Assembly: GCA_026936325.1 (NCBI GenBank)
Contig: JAPTHN010000002.1
Location: 14,027,228 to 14,091,227, forward strand
Length of the DNA stretch: 64,000 nucleotides
Origin: Platynereis dumerilii
Lineage: Eukaryota; Annelida; Polychaeta; Phyllodocida; Nereididae
Direction: 5' to 3'
Under the pieces are notes generated by a model. It was given only the letters and a program-made list of their open reading frames with translations, was not told where the DNA came from and searched no databases. Positions 9,633-20,500 of the stretch are shown here, one piece after another (position 1 is the stretch's first letter; each line of letters begins with the position of its first letter). The position numbers and the translations under genes were made by a program.

Positions 9633-10487
9633 TTAATCCCAGTTCTCTTCTTCTGAGTCTTCGACAATTCCTTTTGATCTCAGGATAAGATTCTGTATCA
9701 TGTGCTCTATTCTCTCAAACCACGCTTTAGCGAGAATTTTGTTTGCATGGACCCCATCCACCAGATCCTTTGATGTGAAATTCCGGATGGTTTTCTTCTT
9801 TTTTTTCTTCTTGTCCTTTCTCACTTTCGAGGTGTAAGCTTGTTTGGCTGTCAGAATAGTCGGAGTGTCCCTGGCAATGTTCCTTTCGATGATATGTCTA
9901 TTCACAGCCTCCACATCATGTACTAGATCCCTTTGCTGATCTTCATAGATTTCTGTCGTGACCCATTTTTTGTCCTTACTAGAGTTGTACTTAATAATAT
10001 CTGCAGGTGGGATCGTGGCAATATGTATTTTTCTTCCGTATTCTTCCAGCAAACTATCGATAATGTTAGATATGTGACTGACTTTGTTGCCGCCGCTGTA
10101 TGAGAGACTCTTTTTCCTTCTATCACTACACAGGGTTGTGAAACTGCAGATCCCCACAAAAATTAGTATGAAGTCGTAATCTTGCCTGCGAGTGAAACTC
10201 CTGATTCTGCTACTCACGCCTTCTAGGTTTGATCCCCCTCTTCTACTAACTTTCACGTTGATCAAACTGGTAGGTATCTCCGGTAGTACTTTACTGTTTT
10301 CGATGAAATCATCAAGACCCAGCCCCCTTGAGTCAGTAAGTATCAGGCAGTGATATACTTCTCTTCCTTCCTCGTCAAATTCTTTGGGCATGTTTACTTC
10401 CTCTGCGTTATTGAAAGTTCCGATGTCAAGTTTGCCGCCATGTTTGCCGCCATGCTTGTTTTGAAGCGTATCGATTTTCCGTCCCAC
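9633..10487 (-). CDS. LINE-associated SGNH-hydrolase-like (esterase-like) ORF
   Basis: 284 residues if counted from a GTG at 10487. The first ATG is codon 33 (10391), giving 252 residues, and an in-frame stop lies just upstream (10497-10499). It shows the SGNH order: LILTDSRG (nucleophile Ser53) as block I, RRGGSNLEG near 83-90 as block II, IFVGICSF near 109-116 in the place of block III, and LVDGVHANK (DGxH, 244-247) as block V. The block III Asn of the classic GxND motif is not present, so activity is uncertain. Residues 224-232 are a lysine run. CR1-group LINEs are known to encode esterase domains in ORF1. A separate upstream ORF is a variant layout. It could instead be a neighbouring element's ORF, but same strand and tight spacing favour one LINE. 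Confidence 0.7.
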   Translation of the reverse strand: MGRKIDTLQNKHGGKHGGKLDIGTFNNAEEVNMPKEFDEEGREVYHCLILTDSRGLGLDDFIENSKVLPEIPTSLINVKVSRRGGSNLEGVSSRIRSFTRRQDYDFILIFVGICSFTTLCSDRRKKSLSYSGGNKVSHISNIIDSLLEEYGRKIHIATIPPADIIKYNSSKDKKWVTTEIYEDQQRDLVHDVEAVNRHIIERNIARDTPTILTAKQAYTSKVRKDKKKKKKKTIRNFTSKDLVDGVHANKILAKAWFERIEHMIQNLILRSKGIVEDSEEENWD

Positions 10488-10496
10488 ACAACGAAG

Positions 10497-10930
10497 TTAT
10501 CTGACTTGATTTTTGCTTTAAAATAATCCTTCACTCCGTAATTATAATCCTCCTGATGTCAGCTATAAAATCCACCACTTTTATGCTGTATTTCGTTTCA
10601 TAAAACGCCGATTAAAGTCGATTTTATCCACTCGTCAATTGCGAACCATCCACCTCGATTTCAAAACCGGAACGAACGAAATCGGTCTTGAATCTGAACA
10701 AAAACTGCATAAATTGAGATCAAACTTGCCTTGGGTTATCAGTGGTTATTAGCAAACACTTTCTACCACAATCAGAATTCCTACATAGAAGAAAACTACA
10801 TAAATTTAGCGAATTTAGAACTCCTCATAAGTTTTGAACTTCGCATCAAAACACAAACCATAAACTTCCGGTTTGGCATCATTTCTGTTTCCTGTTTGGC
10901 CGCGGCCATCAACAGAGAAGACACAAAATG
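10497..10930 (-). promoter_or_regulatory. Probable LINE 5' UTR and internal promoter
   Basis: Upstream of the SGNH ORF the DNA is non-coding. Near its far end, read on the minus strand, it contains GATGGCCGCGGCC (plus strand 10897-10909) and ACCGGAAGT (plus strand 10864-10872). These resemble a YY1-type GATGGC core and an ETS site, both common in TATA-less promoters, and YY1 sites drive the 5' ends of mammalian L1. The placement fits an internal promoter but is inferred from motifs alone. Confidence 0.35.
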
Positions 10931-11344
10931 TACTAAACTATAAATCTGTAATCGGGGCTACAGCCTTTATGAGCTATTGTCTGAAGATAAACTGTAATGG
11001 GATAGTTCACAAAGTAGGTGTTCCCCATACGTTTTTCTGGAATTTTTGATGTTATGCCACAGTGGAAAGTGATGTTCGTTTGAATCAGTTAACATTTCGT
11101 CAAAACATCATAATCGAGACTCAAAACAGACGTTTTTCTGTTGTCTGCACTGTTAATAGCCGATTTCTTCTGATACAATTCTAAACAACCCAAGATCAAC
11201 ACAAAAACGTTGATGTGCACAAATCTATGATGTCTTTATTACTAATTTCAACAACTTGCTACATTGTAACAAGTCATTATTTCGCACATTAAACCTGCGT
11301 CAATAAATCACGTCAATCCCTCTCTCGACATAAGTGACTAGTAT
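10931..11344. other. Non-coding stretch between LINE and copy B1
   Basis: AT-rich, with no open frame of note and no recognised repeat. It ends at a perfect palindrome next to the start of copy B1. Confidence 0.5.
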
Positions 11345-11371
11345 AACGAGTTTTCGTACCGAAAACTCGTT
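11345..11371. repeat. Perfect 12-bp palindrome at the edge of copy B1
   Basis: Arms AACGAGTTTTCG and CGAAAACTCGTT are separated by TAC, giving a 27-bp hairpin. It sits at the junction where the 9.9-kb extra segment meets the conserved start of copy B1 (AAAAGGACCTAACTCAG). Confidence 0.85.
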
Positions 11372-13497
11372 AAAAAAGGACCTAACTCAGTTGGAAGATG
11401 CGATCATAGAAACGCTTATCAACTGAAGGTATTTGCAATTTTGCATAATATTAATAGTATTAATTCTGAGTGGCACTTTGGCTTGTGATATTAGGATATA
11501 TATAAAATATTGTCTTAGGGAATGGTAAAACAAACAAATAAAAACACTACACTTTAGCATGAGAGCCCAGCAACAATTAGAAAGTATCAATGGCAAAAAA
11601 AAAACCCGTTCTGGAGCAACATAGAGGCAATTGGGAAAATGCGCAATGAGGGTAATAATGGTCTCTTTAAATTCCAGTATGTCCAGTCATACTTCGTTTC
11701 GCTTTTAGGTATTGTTCAGCACATTATTCAATAACTTCATGTGCCCTGATAGACTCTTAGTGGGGCACGGTCTCCTTTTGGTTGTTTCCATGCTTGCTTT
11801 GCTGTTGATTCATTCTCTCGTGGTTCATGATGCCTCATGATACACAACACTGGGATGTGTCTATGAATACAAATGAACCAAATGAGGATAGTGCACCGGC
11901 TTGGCTAAAGATGGTGAGATTGTAAGTCAATATTCATTGAGATGCATCGTACATGCAAAGTAGAGTATGCATACACAATGGAGGAAAAAGAGTTCTTCTT
12001 CTTAGAAAAAGATCAATAATATTATCTTCATCACAAGACTAAAAGGAGGGATCCTTCAATAATATTATATCATTTAATTTCTTACAAGTATTAGGTGACT
12101 GTAGGGCTACAATATCCTAGAACTCAGAACTCACTTATTTATGTCAAGCTTGCACAGTGTATAACTGTATTTGGATAAGAATGTTGAAATTCACTCCTTG
12201 TGATGTACCTTCAGTACAATGGGTGCTGCAGACATGGAGTCTATGCCAAATGCAAAAGTAAATCTTTTTGTCCCTGACTACAATGTTATGGCACAATCTG
12301 CTGTGAGTGTATACAATGCAATGTATATTGAACAATGCCTCCTTATAGCTTGGTTACATTGTCTGTGGTCCAGTATACTAACACAGACCTGTGTTTGCCG
12401 GAGCAGGCACTATAATTGGATCATTTATTCTAGTTCCCTGAAGGAGGCTTTAGAGACCTTCAAATTGCAAGACGTATCAGCTGAGGGCATGGCAGGCTGA
12501 GGTCCTTCCACTATTCTATTGCTCTCCACTCGAGGGATATTTCCCTCTGTGTCCTGATCAGGCGTAGGCAAAAGGACCCATTCAAAATTATCAACAAAGG
12601 CCTTACAGAGGATTTCATTGTGATGTTTTCTAAAGTGATGAATAAGCTTTTAGAGTTTGTTTGCAATTGATAGAGGTTATAGTGACTTTCTTTCTGCCTC
12701 AGGACTCAACATGAGCTAACCTGAAGATATCATAGTCTCTACTTTGCAAGAGATTAATGGTCTGATTCTCTGCAGCTATGTGCCTTACTTCTTTGGGGAC
12801 AGGGACTTCTCTCAAATTGTCTTATAACTAGAGCCCTTTCAGTTAAATCTGAGAGGTCATAAATCCAAAAAGACTTGTCAATAAATGACAATGCAGGATC
12901 CTTGAGTGAAAAATGTTAGCTGCAAATCACGAAATGACCAAACTTCTGGCATTATCAGCTCATCTGTCATTTTGTTCAAGGCAACAGAAAGTTATTCTCA
13001 TATGCCAAAATCAACAGAGAGTTTCTGTGGTATAATGCAATGTAGGAATTATTGGAAATCTACAGATTCACTTGAGTAATTAAATTAAACAGGTCTTAAT
13101 GGGATTAACACCTCTAAGTAATTAGAGGAACTCAACATAAGCAGCTGCAGGTCATTCTCAACAGCATGCAAGTAACTCATCCAAGACCTTGGTGATGCAG
13201 AAAGTTTGTCCTTAATCATGCACTCATTGCCACTCAATGTGGAAGCAATTAAGGTATTGTGCAACGGAATTGTCAAATCAATCATTCATTCCTGCTGTAA
13301 TTATGGCAAATGAAATGCATGAGGTGTAACATGTCGGGCACTTCGCTGCATTGACCAGGCAATTGACATTGAATTGACAAGTAACAGCAAAAACAAAGTA
13401 AATATACATGTCAGATCATTTTACTTTGGAACCAACATTTGTCCATGTAGAATTTGATTTGTAAATTTATACTGCATGCTGTTTTATTCAACAACTA

Positions 13498-13675
13498 CAG
13501 TGGTCCCTGCGTTATAAGACCACCCCTTCTGCAGTCCTGAAGCGGTCTCTCGTGGGGGTTCGGTCTCTCGTCGGGGTGCAAAATGCAATAAAAATACTAC
13601 TTGGCGCGGGAGGAAGGCGGTCACATATGGCAAGGGGGTGTTGCAACAGGGGGTCTTATAACGCAGGGACCAATG
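13498..13675. mobile_element. 178-bp Tigger/pogo-type MITE
   Basis: The termini are inverted repeats CAGTGGTCCCTGCGTTATAA (left) and CATTGGTCCCTGCGTTATAA (right, reverse complement). They are flanked by TA on both sides. Copies B2 and B3 have the empty site (ACAACTATCTACAT), which confirms insertion and a TA target duplication. The TIR start and TA target are characteristic of pogo/Tigger-group Tc1-mariner elements. It is too short to encode a transposase. Confidence 0.9.
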
Positions 13676-15083
13676 TATCTACATAAAGGTACTTTGGTTA
13701 CTTCCAATAGTTGTGTGCATTGCAACACAGGATGCAGAGGAGATGCATATTGTAGTAGAGTGAAGTAATGATCTCATTTCCCTTAAAGTAGAAAACGGAT
13801 GATTTTTTTCTGTTGCAACACAGTTAAAGGTCTGAAAAGAGTAACTTCAAACATAATATTCTACATAGTTATGAGTTTGGTTTAACCCATGATGTGAAAG
13901 TTGAGGGGACTTCTGCAATCCAATAGATTATGTACACACCATTGAGAGCCCTCTGGGATTGGCATAATCTTCAGTGCAATCCCTCGCTACTGGGTCAGCT
14001 TGAGCGTCCTTGACTTGCCAAAGATAGATCTCTGGGGACACCGAGTACATTCCTTGCCGCCATACTTTCTTCTGCTTCTTTTCAATATATTCAATGCTGG
14101 TTGTTTCTTATATATCTGGTTTAAAGTTGATGTTTTCTTCTCAGCTATAATAGCACGATGAGAAGTAAATTGTCCAAAATGTTATTTAAAGCTGTTTCTG
14201 TATTTTGGTCACACGCTTATGAATTCATACTGTCATAAAAGGAAAATGGTATGAAGAACGCCTTTATTGCCACATATGTTCCTTCTCTGCACTGGATGAA
14301 CTTTAAAGGAAGTACAAATCTGAAATATATTCATGCAGAACAATGGGCCAAATTAGACATGATAAACGGCATGTGAGAGGAATATAATTTCTGAATGAAG
14401 CAATATATTACACATCAACAACACCTTTTTTGCTGTCGTGTGTAGAGATATATAGCCTCAATAAAAAGAAGCAGCAGACAACACTGCCTTGTTATATATT
14501 GCTATAAATATGCCATGACAACCACCCTGCATGCAAGCAAAGTAGGCCTCATCTTGTTGCCTTATTTTTGATTAACATTGGCAAAATGTGCCTTGTTCAG
14601 ATCTCTTTATGGTAATTAGTGTGATAATTATAAGTAGTTATGAAGTATTGGTAGAAACCTGCATAAGATCACTCACTTTTTGCAGTCCCAAGATTTCCAT
14701 TTTGGTCTCATACAGCTCGGCAGAAGGCTGAACCCTGCAGTGTTTGACTCTGATGGATGAAAAATCCTTTTTCATGCACCAAGCTCGCAACATTTATGTA
14801 GCCTTATCATCTTCATCTTATATCTCTGGGTGCCAGAAGTTCTTGCAATGAAAGTCAGCACCCAGACTCTCATATTGATCCTGCCCCTCCCACTGTTCTT
14901 CCCTTACCAAACCTTTTATGACTCATGGAAATTTTCTGAGTTTGCAAAAGATGTGGGCTTGAGTGTCTTGGGCTTAAATATATATATATATATTGTCGAA
15001 GAAATTGATGTTATTGCTTTCACCTTCAAGCTTTTAAACCCATGACAATCTTGACCTGGATGTGGCTTCTAAGGGCCATTATC

Positions 15084-15355
15084 AAGGAATATTTATTGCA
15101 AGTGAGAACACCCCCACGAGGCCACAGATTGCACCCCCACGCGTGTGAGATGCGTGGCCCTGCAATATATTGTATGGCCACGCGCGTGGGTATCCTTTTA
15201 CTCGCACGCATGAAGCTTGACTGTGCAATCCAGCGCACATAATAGCATGCGTGGCAATGCCCAAGAGAAAGATGCGCTGGAACGCACATTCAAGCGCTTG
15301 AAATTGCGCTTTGTAGCACTGTTGAATGTGTCAAGTCTGACAATAAATATATATG
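15084..15355. mobile_element. 272-bp insertion flanked by a 7-bp direct repeat
   Basis: CATTATC is repeated at 15077-15083 and 15356-15362. The equivalent site in copy A2 has a single CATTATC, so this is an insertion with a 7-bp target duplication. Near the ends ATATTTATTG occurs in inverted orientation. The body has several GCGTG/CACGC words. A hAT-like non-autonomous element or a short retroposon are both possible. Confidence 0.65.
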
Positions 15356-15391
15356 CATTATCCATTACAATTGATAGCCATCAAATTTAGG

Positions 15392-15550
15392 GACTGTTCA
15401 GAATTTATGACTGGGGGGGGTGGGAGTTTTGCTGGAACTTCCCGTCAAAAATTGATACCCCCCCCTTGTGTTTCATGCGGATTTTTAGTACCCCTACCTT
15501 AGGTTTCACGCAAAGTTTTAGTACCCCCCCCCCTAGAAATACAAAACAAT

Positions 15551-15583
<33 letters not shown>

Positions 15584-15824
15584 CTGTTATCCAGGGCCAT
15601 GCATACACATTCGTGTCATTTTGTGGAATTTTGCGCGTAAAAAGTCCAAATAAAATGAGTTTATGCGTGTTTTTAAACATTTTTTCTTTGTTAAAATTTC
15701 TTACCCCCCCCCTTGGAAGTGTTGTCAAAAATTAATACCCCCCCCTTGAAACACGTGTGAAAAGTTAGTACCCCCTCGGCCAAAACTCCCACCCCCCCTC
15801 CCCAGTCATAAATTCTGAACGGTC
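15392..15824. mobile_element. 433-bp TIR element rich in C/G runs
   Basis: The left end (GACTGTTCAGAATTTATGAC) and the reverse complement of the right end (GACCGTTCAGAATTTATGAC) are inverted repeats extending at least 30 bp into GGGG runs and GGGAGTTTT. Inside are repeated TACCCCCCCC words and a TA microsatellite (about 15555-15582). It interrupts the conserved block seen whole in copy A2. The exact target duplication is unclear. Open frames across it on both strands are by-products of the runs. Confidence 0.8.
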
Positions 15825-16010
15825 GCTTAGTAAATTGCAGGGTTTTGTTAAAAGTCGTTGCTCTGCCCTGCGAGCTGAAAAGGAGTCTGCACCAATGAGG
15901 AGGGCATGGAGACCACATTTGACTGACAGGCCCATAGGAACTAGGAACAGACAGTCCGCCTTATTATCACAGTCCTTTCAGAATCTCTTTTGACAAAAGA
16001 ATTCCTCCCA

Positions 16011-16589
16011 ATTTGATGATGCCATCGTAGAAAGGCATACTTTTATGTTCATTCTGGAAATTGCACATACCTATAAAAATGTATACCATGAAGTAACCTT
16101 GTATGGCTGGAGCCGCAAAAGTAGTAGCAGATAATAATGATTGTCTTCGAAAACATACACTGCAGTTCACATGCATTCTACAATAGGCAACCTGTCACCC
16201 AAAAAATTGTTTTCCTCTTCTTTTTAGGTCATGCCTGCACAATCAAGTACCTGTATTTCAGAAACAATTCCTATCAACACATTGTGGGAGAATGCCATGT
16301 TAGAAACACATTAAGAATGGCGAGACTGATGAAGTTGCTCTTATAAACCTAATCGAATTCCTGGAGAAATCATACCGAGGAATTGACCATTGAAACCACG
16401 CTAGAGTCAAGCCTACCTTATAGAAATACACCAAATCTGCAATGCTCGTACTATCGGAAGAATAAAATGGGACATTTCACCTCCCATTCCTTGAGCCTTA
16501 TCACTGCCTCCGAAGTTACACATACTGTGTTTTGATTCTGTCCTATTGCTTTCACAGTTCACTGAAGAGGCACAACATTGAATGATGTG
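16011..16589. other. Non-repeat stretch with one candidate terminal exon
   Basis: Between the tail of copy B1 and the inverted repeat at 16590. Apart from the exon candidate at 16228-16346, nothing is recognised. Confidence 0.5.
16228..16346 (+). CDS. Possible terminal exon of an unknown host gene
   Basis: A strong acceptor (TTTTCCTCTTCTTTTTAG) ends at 16227. After two bases finishing a split codon, the frame reads 38 codons and a TAA at 16344-16346. The peptide begins HACTIKYLYFRNNSY and ends LRMARLMKLLL. Composition is protein-like, but I do not recognise it and no upstream exon is identified. It could be chance, since the frame also runs open upstream of the acceptor. Confidence 0.22.
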
Positions 16590-17375
16590 CATAGAAATTT
16601 ACTCTCATCCATCCCTGTCAGAATTCACAGTTAATTAAATAGACCCCTAAAATAATAAATAGACAACTCATACACATCAAGATGGTTGGACACATTGCCT
16701 ATTTATTAGGCTAGATACAAGGACAGATACACACACACAAATCAGACACTCCAACGAAGACAGATGACGTCACGGTAGCCAGGTGGTGGATGCGGATGAC
16801 GTCAGCACATGAAGTAGACGAGACAGGACGAGACGAGACATTGAACACATAACATAGATAACTGAGCTTGAGGAGCCTGGGGCTACCAATTAATTTGGAA
16901 TAAAAAATGGAATTTTGAATTAAATGTGATTTTTGAGTGATTTTTTAGGAGAAAAAATTTTTTAAAGATTTTTTAAAAGAATCCTGTTGGATTCTGGAAA
17001 CCTCGGGTAAGTGAGAGAGGCGAGTGTGCCGCGAAAATTGACTCCAAGCTATTTATGCTGAGGGAGTCGGTCCAGTGGTTCTGGATGGCCCTGGTCCGCG
17101 ATTGGACCCAGGTGTGTGACGCAACGTCAAATCGGCGGGAGTCAGCTGAGGAGGGCGGATATTCCAGCAGCCATATTGAATTAACTGATCTTACAAAAGG
17201 TAAGTTATAATTTTACTGTGAACAGCAGAACAAAATGGCCTATTGATTAAATGTCAGGGTGTGTGATTTAGCCTCTTGTGGTGAATTGCAGTTTATAGAT
17301 TAGATAGCATAGGATTGTGGCTAATTTTTAAGACCAACATTTTCTGCAGGATGCTTTGTTAAACTAAAGTTTCAA
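16590..17375 (+). repeat. Left arm of a dispersed inverted repeat, split by an insertion
   Basis: 16590-16631 and 17212-17375 together match the reverse complement of 22290-22497. Shared words include CATCCATCCCTGTCAGAATT and GGCCTATTGATTAAATGTCA. The right arm is continuous, so 16632-17211 is an insertion in this arm. The two arms bracket the diverged copy at 17600-21910. Confidence 0.8.
16632..17211 (+). promoter_or_regulatory. 580-bp insertion that looks like a promoter plus splice donor
   Basis: It interrupts a repeat whose other copy is intact. It holds two perfect CRE palindromes, TGACGTCA at 16765-16772 and 16797-16804. It is followed by GC-richer sequence with GACGCAACGTCA near 17118, a CAGCCATATTG (YY1-like) word near 17168, and a strong splice donor AAAAG/GTAAGT at 17199/17200. 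That order resembles a CRE-driven promoter with a short untranslated first exon. No terminal repeats or clear target duplication were found, so the element class is unknown. A lone LTR is one possibility. Confidence 0.4.
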
Positions 17376-17599
17376 AGTCTTTTGAATTGAATATTTCCTG
17401 CTATATTTATATTTTCTACAGCATTGACAGGTTTGGTTTAGTGTGAACTTCTATTGGCTGGAGAAGTATATCTGAAATACTTAATTTTGTTTTGCCTTGA
17501 GAAAAAAAATCCATTTTGGAGTTCACATGATCAGGTGGTGGTGCGAAAAGACACAAGTTATGAAGTCCTCTTTTACAGGAATTGCTGACAATGCTGAGG

Positions 17600-20500
17600 G
17601 GGGCAAAAATATTAGAAATCAGTTCAAATCACAAAGCTCTTGGCATTTGTCAGTTGTTGTTACCCAGTTTTTAAGAATATTCTGTGTCTCAGATATCAAA
17701 CTTTGTGTGGAAGTCATACTAGGTCTATAGGAAAAGCGAGTAATGGTCACTTTCTAAATCTGGCAATAGCCTGGGGACCCAACACAGGCAAGCTCAGAGC
17801 TATCGAAGCTGCAACTTGGCGCAAGATTAATGATCAGGGAGGTCATAAATGATTCCCTGCAGCTGTGGCCTGCCTCACGGGGGACTTGGAATTGTCTCAG
17901 ATGGTTTCGCAGCAAGAGCCCTCTCACCAAAGTCTCGGGGGCCGCAAACTCAATTAGAACTGTCAAATAACGACAATGCAGGATTCACAATTTTATTGCA
18001 AAGTAATAGATGCCAATCATCACTAACTAAAACACGCATATCCAATTTCTAGCTCCATCCGCTGGCCTATTTCGTGATGACTTGTCACAACAGCCGAAAA
18101 GGGAGGATTCTGTAAATGGAAACTTGTAATGGAATATTTTCATTCAAAGCCATCTGAAATGATTTATTTTTCGACGCAATGGGACGTGTTCCAGAATTTT
18201 ACTTCTTTGGAAATTGAGGAGTTTCTGAGAAATTTAAATCGATGTTGGGGACACGTATATCTCCAATGTTTGTGTGAATCTCCTATATCTCTTCAAAGGG
18301 AAGTGTTAACAAGTCGGAACTCAAATTTCTAAATCCATCTCGCCTGAGATGAACCACAAAGACATCTGAGGTTGCTTTGTTGCTTCCAGAATTCCCAGGG
18401 CATTTGGTGTCAAAGGAGGAAGCTCTGGAGTATACACATTTCTCCACTGCAGAATATGCATCTATTATGGAGGTCTGTGTGGCAAGGGAAATCATTTACA
18501 CATGGGAATTAATTTTTTTGCATTACAACTGTATGCATTGGACTTTAAATCATGTGCTGACTGCCTATGATGTGTATTTAGCATGCAGTATTTGGTCTTA
18601 ATCAACCACAAGTGCCCTCAGTGGTACTAAATGCCACTGCCTACTGGTACTAAAATAAAACTTGCAGATAGATGCTTATGCACAAATAAAGTTGTCTTGA
18701 CAAGTTGACAGATCGTATTTGACAAATGAATGAGACAAGTACATGTCAGCATGCACAGTTCAACTTAACCTTTTTTTAGCACCAAGGTTATGGCTTTTAC
18801 ATGTACAGGTGGCACTTACGTATGCGCGGTGTTTCTTACTGCAATCATCCTTGGTAGATGGCTGCTGGTCTTTCTATACATATGAGTGTGATTACATATC
18901 CTTTGTCACTTTTCTGCTCATGGTCTTCTTGAACAGTCAATAGAGGTTTTCAAAGGTTCAGATCTGAAGGTTTAGTCTGTCGAAGGTTGCATTCCTAATT
19001 GCACCTTATTCCCGTTGAAGCTTACGAAATCATACTTCTTGAATCTTGAAGAATATTGTCCAGCCATACAGATGCTGCTGAGTCAATAATGTCTTCAATA
19101 AGTAACTGTGTATAAGTTTTATGAAATATTACCATAACTGGCTTATGGAGAAGTAAGTGTTTACTTGTGCTTTAGCCTGAGAATAGTATGTGCTCTTCAA
19201 ACTAGTATGCCACATATTTATGTATGTATACAGTTTGCCCTGTAAATTCAAAGTTGAGCGGAATTCGGCAGTCTGATGGATTATGTATTGTACACACCAT
19301 TGAGAGCCCTCAGGGATTGGCATAATCTTCAGTGTAATCCCTGGCTACTGGGTCAGCTTGACGGTCCTTGACTTGCCCAAGATAGATCTCCTGGCAGGCC
19401 TTATATTTTTTATCATCAATATTCTGCTTTTCTCTGAGAATCTCTAAGAATTGGCCTACATGTCCAACACAGGTTTTGGCTAATATCTACTAGAAACATT
19501 ATTTTATTACAGTTATTTATTCCATTGACATATATATGTTCAATTTACAGTAAAACCAAAATAAAGGACGATTACCCCAGCAGGAAGGAAGAATCAGCCG
19601 CTACTTTACCCTTTTGCACCTTTTGGCTCACTCCAAATCACTTCCTACCTATAACTACTTTCAACTACCTTTTAAAATTACATTAAAATTACATTACAGC
19701 AATGCACTTTGATAAAGATAAAATGAGGATCAGTTCACGGTGAAAATTGCACTTCGTGATTCATGTTAGCTGAAGAAGTGTCATCTTCTATACCTTCAAC
19801 TTGGGAAACATAGAGGCAGTTTGATTAGTCATGATCAAGAGAAGGCCTTTTGTTTGGCTGTCACCAACAAAAGGGATAAGTCTCCTTAAATGAAATTAAC
19901 ATTGAAAGTATTGGATATCATCAGAACAAATCATCGGTATGATGACACACGAAGTGCCATTTTCACAGTGCAACAGTACCCTCTTTTTCGGTATCAAAGT
20001 GCATCACTGTAAACCAACTCAAATTCAAACTCCATCACCCCCATTGTGTTTGATTTCTTTGATATTGTGCCCCTTTGCTAATTGCAATTACATTGCTACT
20101 TGTCTTAATGGAGTTCTTAACAAGGGGTAAGGTTGTGGTGAGGAGTCAAAAGTAGTTGTAAGGAGATTTGGGGTGGAGAGGAGAAAGGAGGGCAAAATAG
20201 GTAAACAGAGGACTTCTGACAGAAAATTTTCTTACTTTTTTTGGTTTGTACTGTATCCTTGGAGGCTGTTTCAGCGTCTGTTCATAGACATTTCAATTAA
20301 GAATACCGAAAGGAAAATAGCTAAACCTTTCTTGCATGCGCACATTGATGACAGTCTTTAACCGACACTAATGAAGTGACTGCAATAGAGGCTTCAGTAA
20401 TTGTGAGTGAAAGAGTAAGGGGTAATGATACACCAGAAGGCTAATGGGTTTGACTGTCTCAGTCTCTGAAACCAATACTTAACATTACAGCTTTGTGGTA

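Larger units (their letters stand above)
5089..10930 (-). mobile_element. Near-full-length CR1-group LINE with three ORFs
   Basis: On the minus strand, in order 5' to 3': a GC-richer leader, an SGNH-hydrolase-like ORF, an inter-ORF block of tandem repeats of about 115 bp, a PHD-finger/RRM ORF1, and an endonuclease-reverse transcriptase ORF2. The element ends in a very short 3' UTR with a short tandem tail, as is usual for the CR1/L2/Jockey group, rather than a poly(A) tract. PHD and esterase domains are known from CR1-group ORF1 proteins. Here the esterase-like domain sits in its own upstream frame. All domains are open, so the copy is young or selected. The 5' end is placed by content only, and I could not define a target-site duplication. 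Confidence 0.85.
11371..16010 (+). repeat. Long copy B1 of the locally duplicated unit
   Basis: Aligns with 25147-29340 and 31054-36060 over long stretches, with only small differences. Landmarks in order: start AAAAGGACCTAACTCAG; GGGGCACGGTCTCC near 11763; the GCAGGCTGAGGTCCTTCCAC block near 12490; GCAGGTCATTCTCAACAGC near 13147; a GATTGGCATAATCTTCAG block near 13957; and the AGGAGGGCATGGAGACCAC block near 15898. After about 14980 this copy departs from the others, and its tail carries two private insertions (15084-15355, 15392-15824). I see no conserved reading frame between copies, so the unit is probably non-coding. Confidence 0.85.

Noticed and set aside
1440-11371. Terminal inverted repeats of the 9.9-kb extra segment (AACGAGTTT near both ends)
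   Set aside because: Only 9 bp match at unequal distances from the borders, with no target duplication. Probably chance.
15405-15735. Open frames on both strands around the TA microsatellite
   Set aside because: Caused by C/G runs and the TA repeat inside a MITE.
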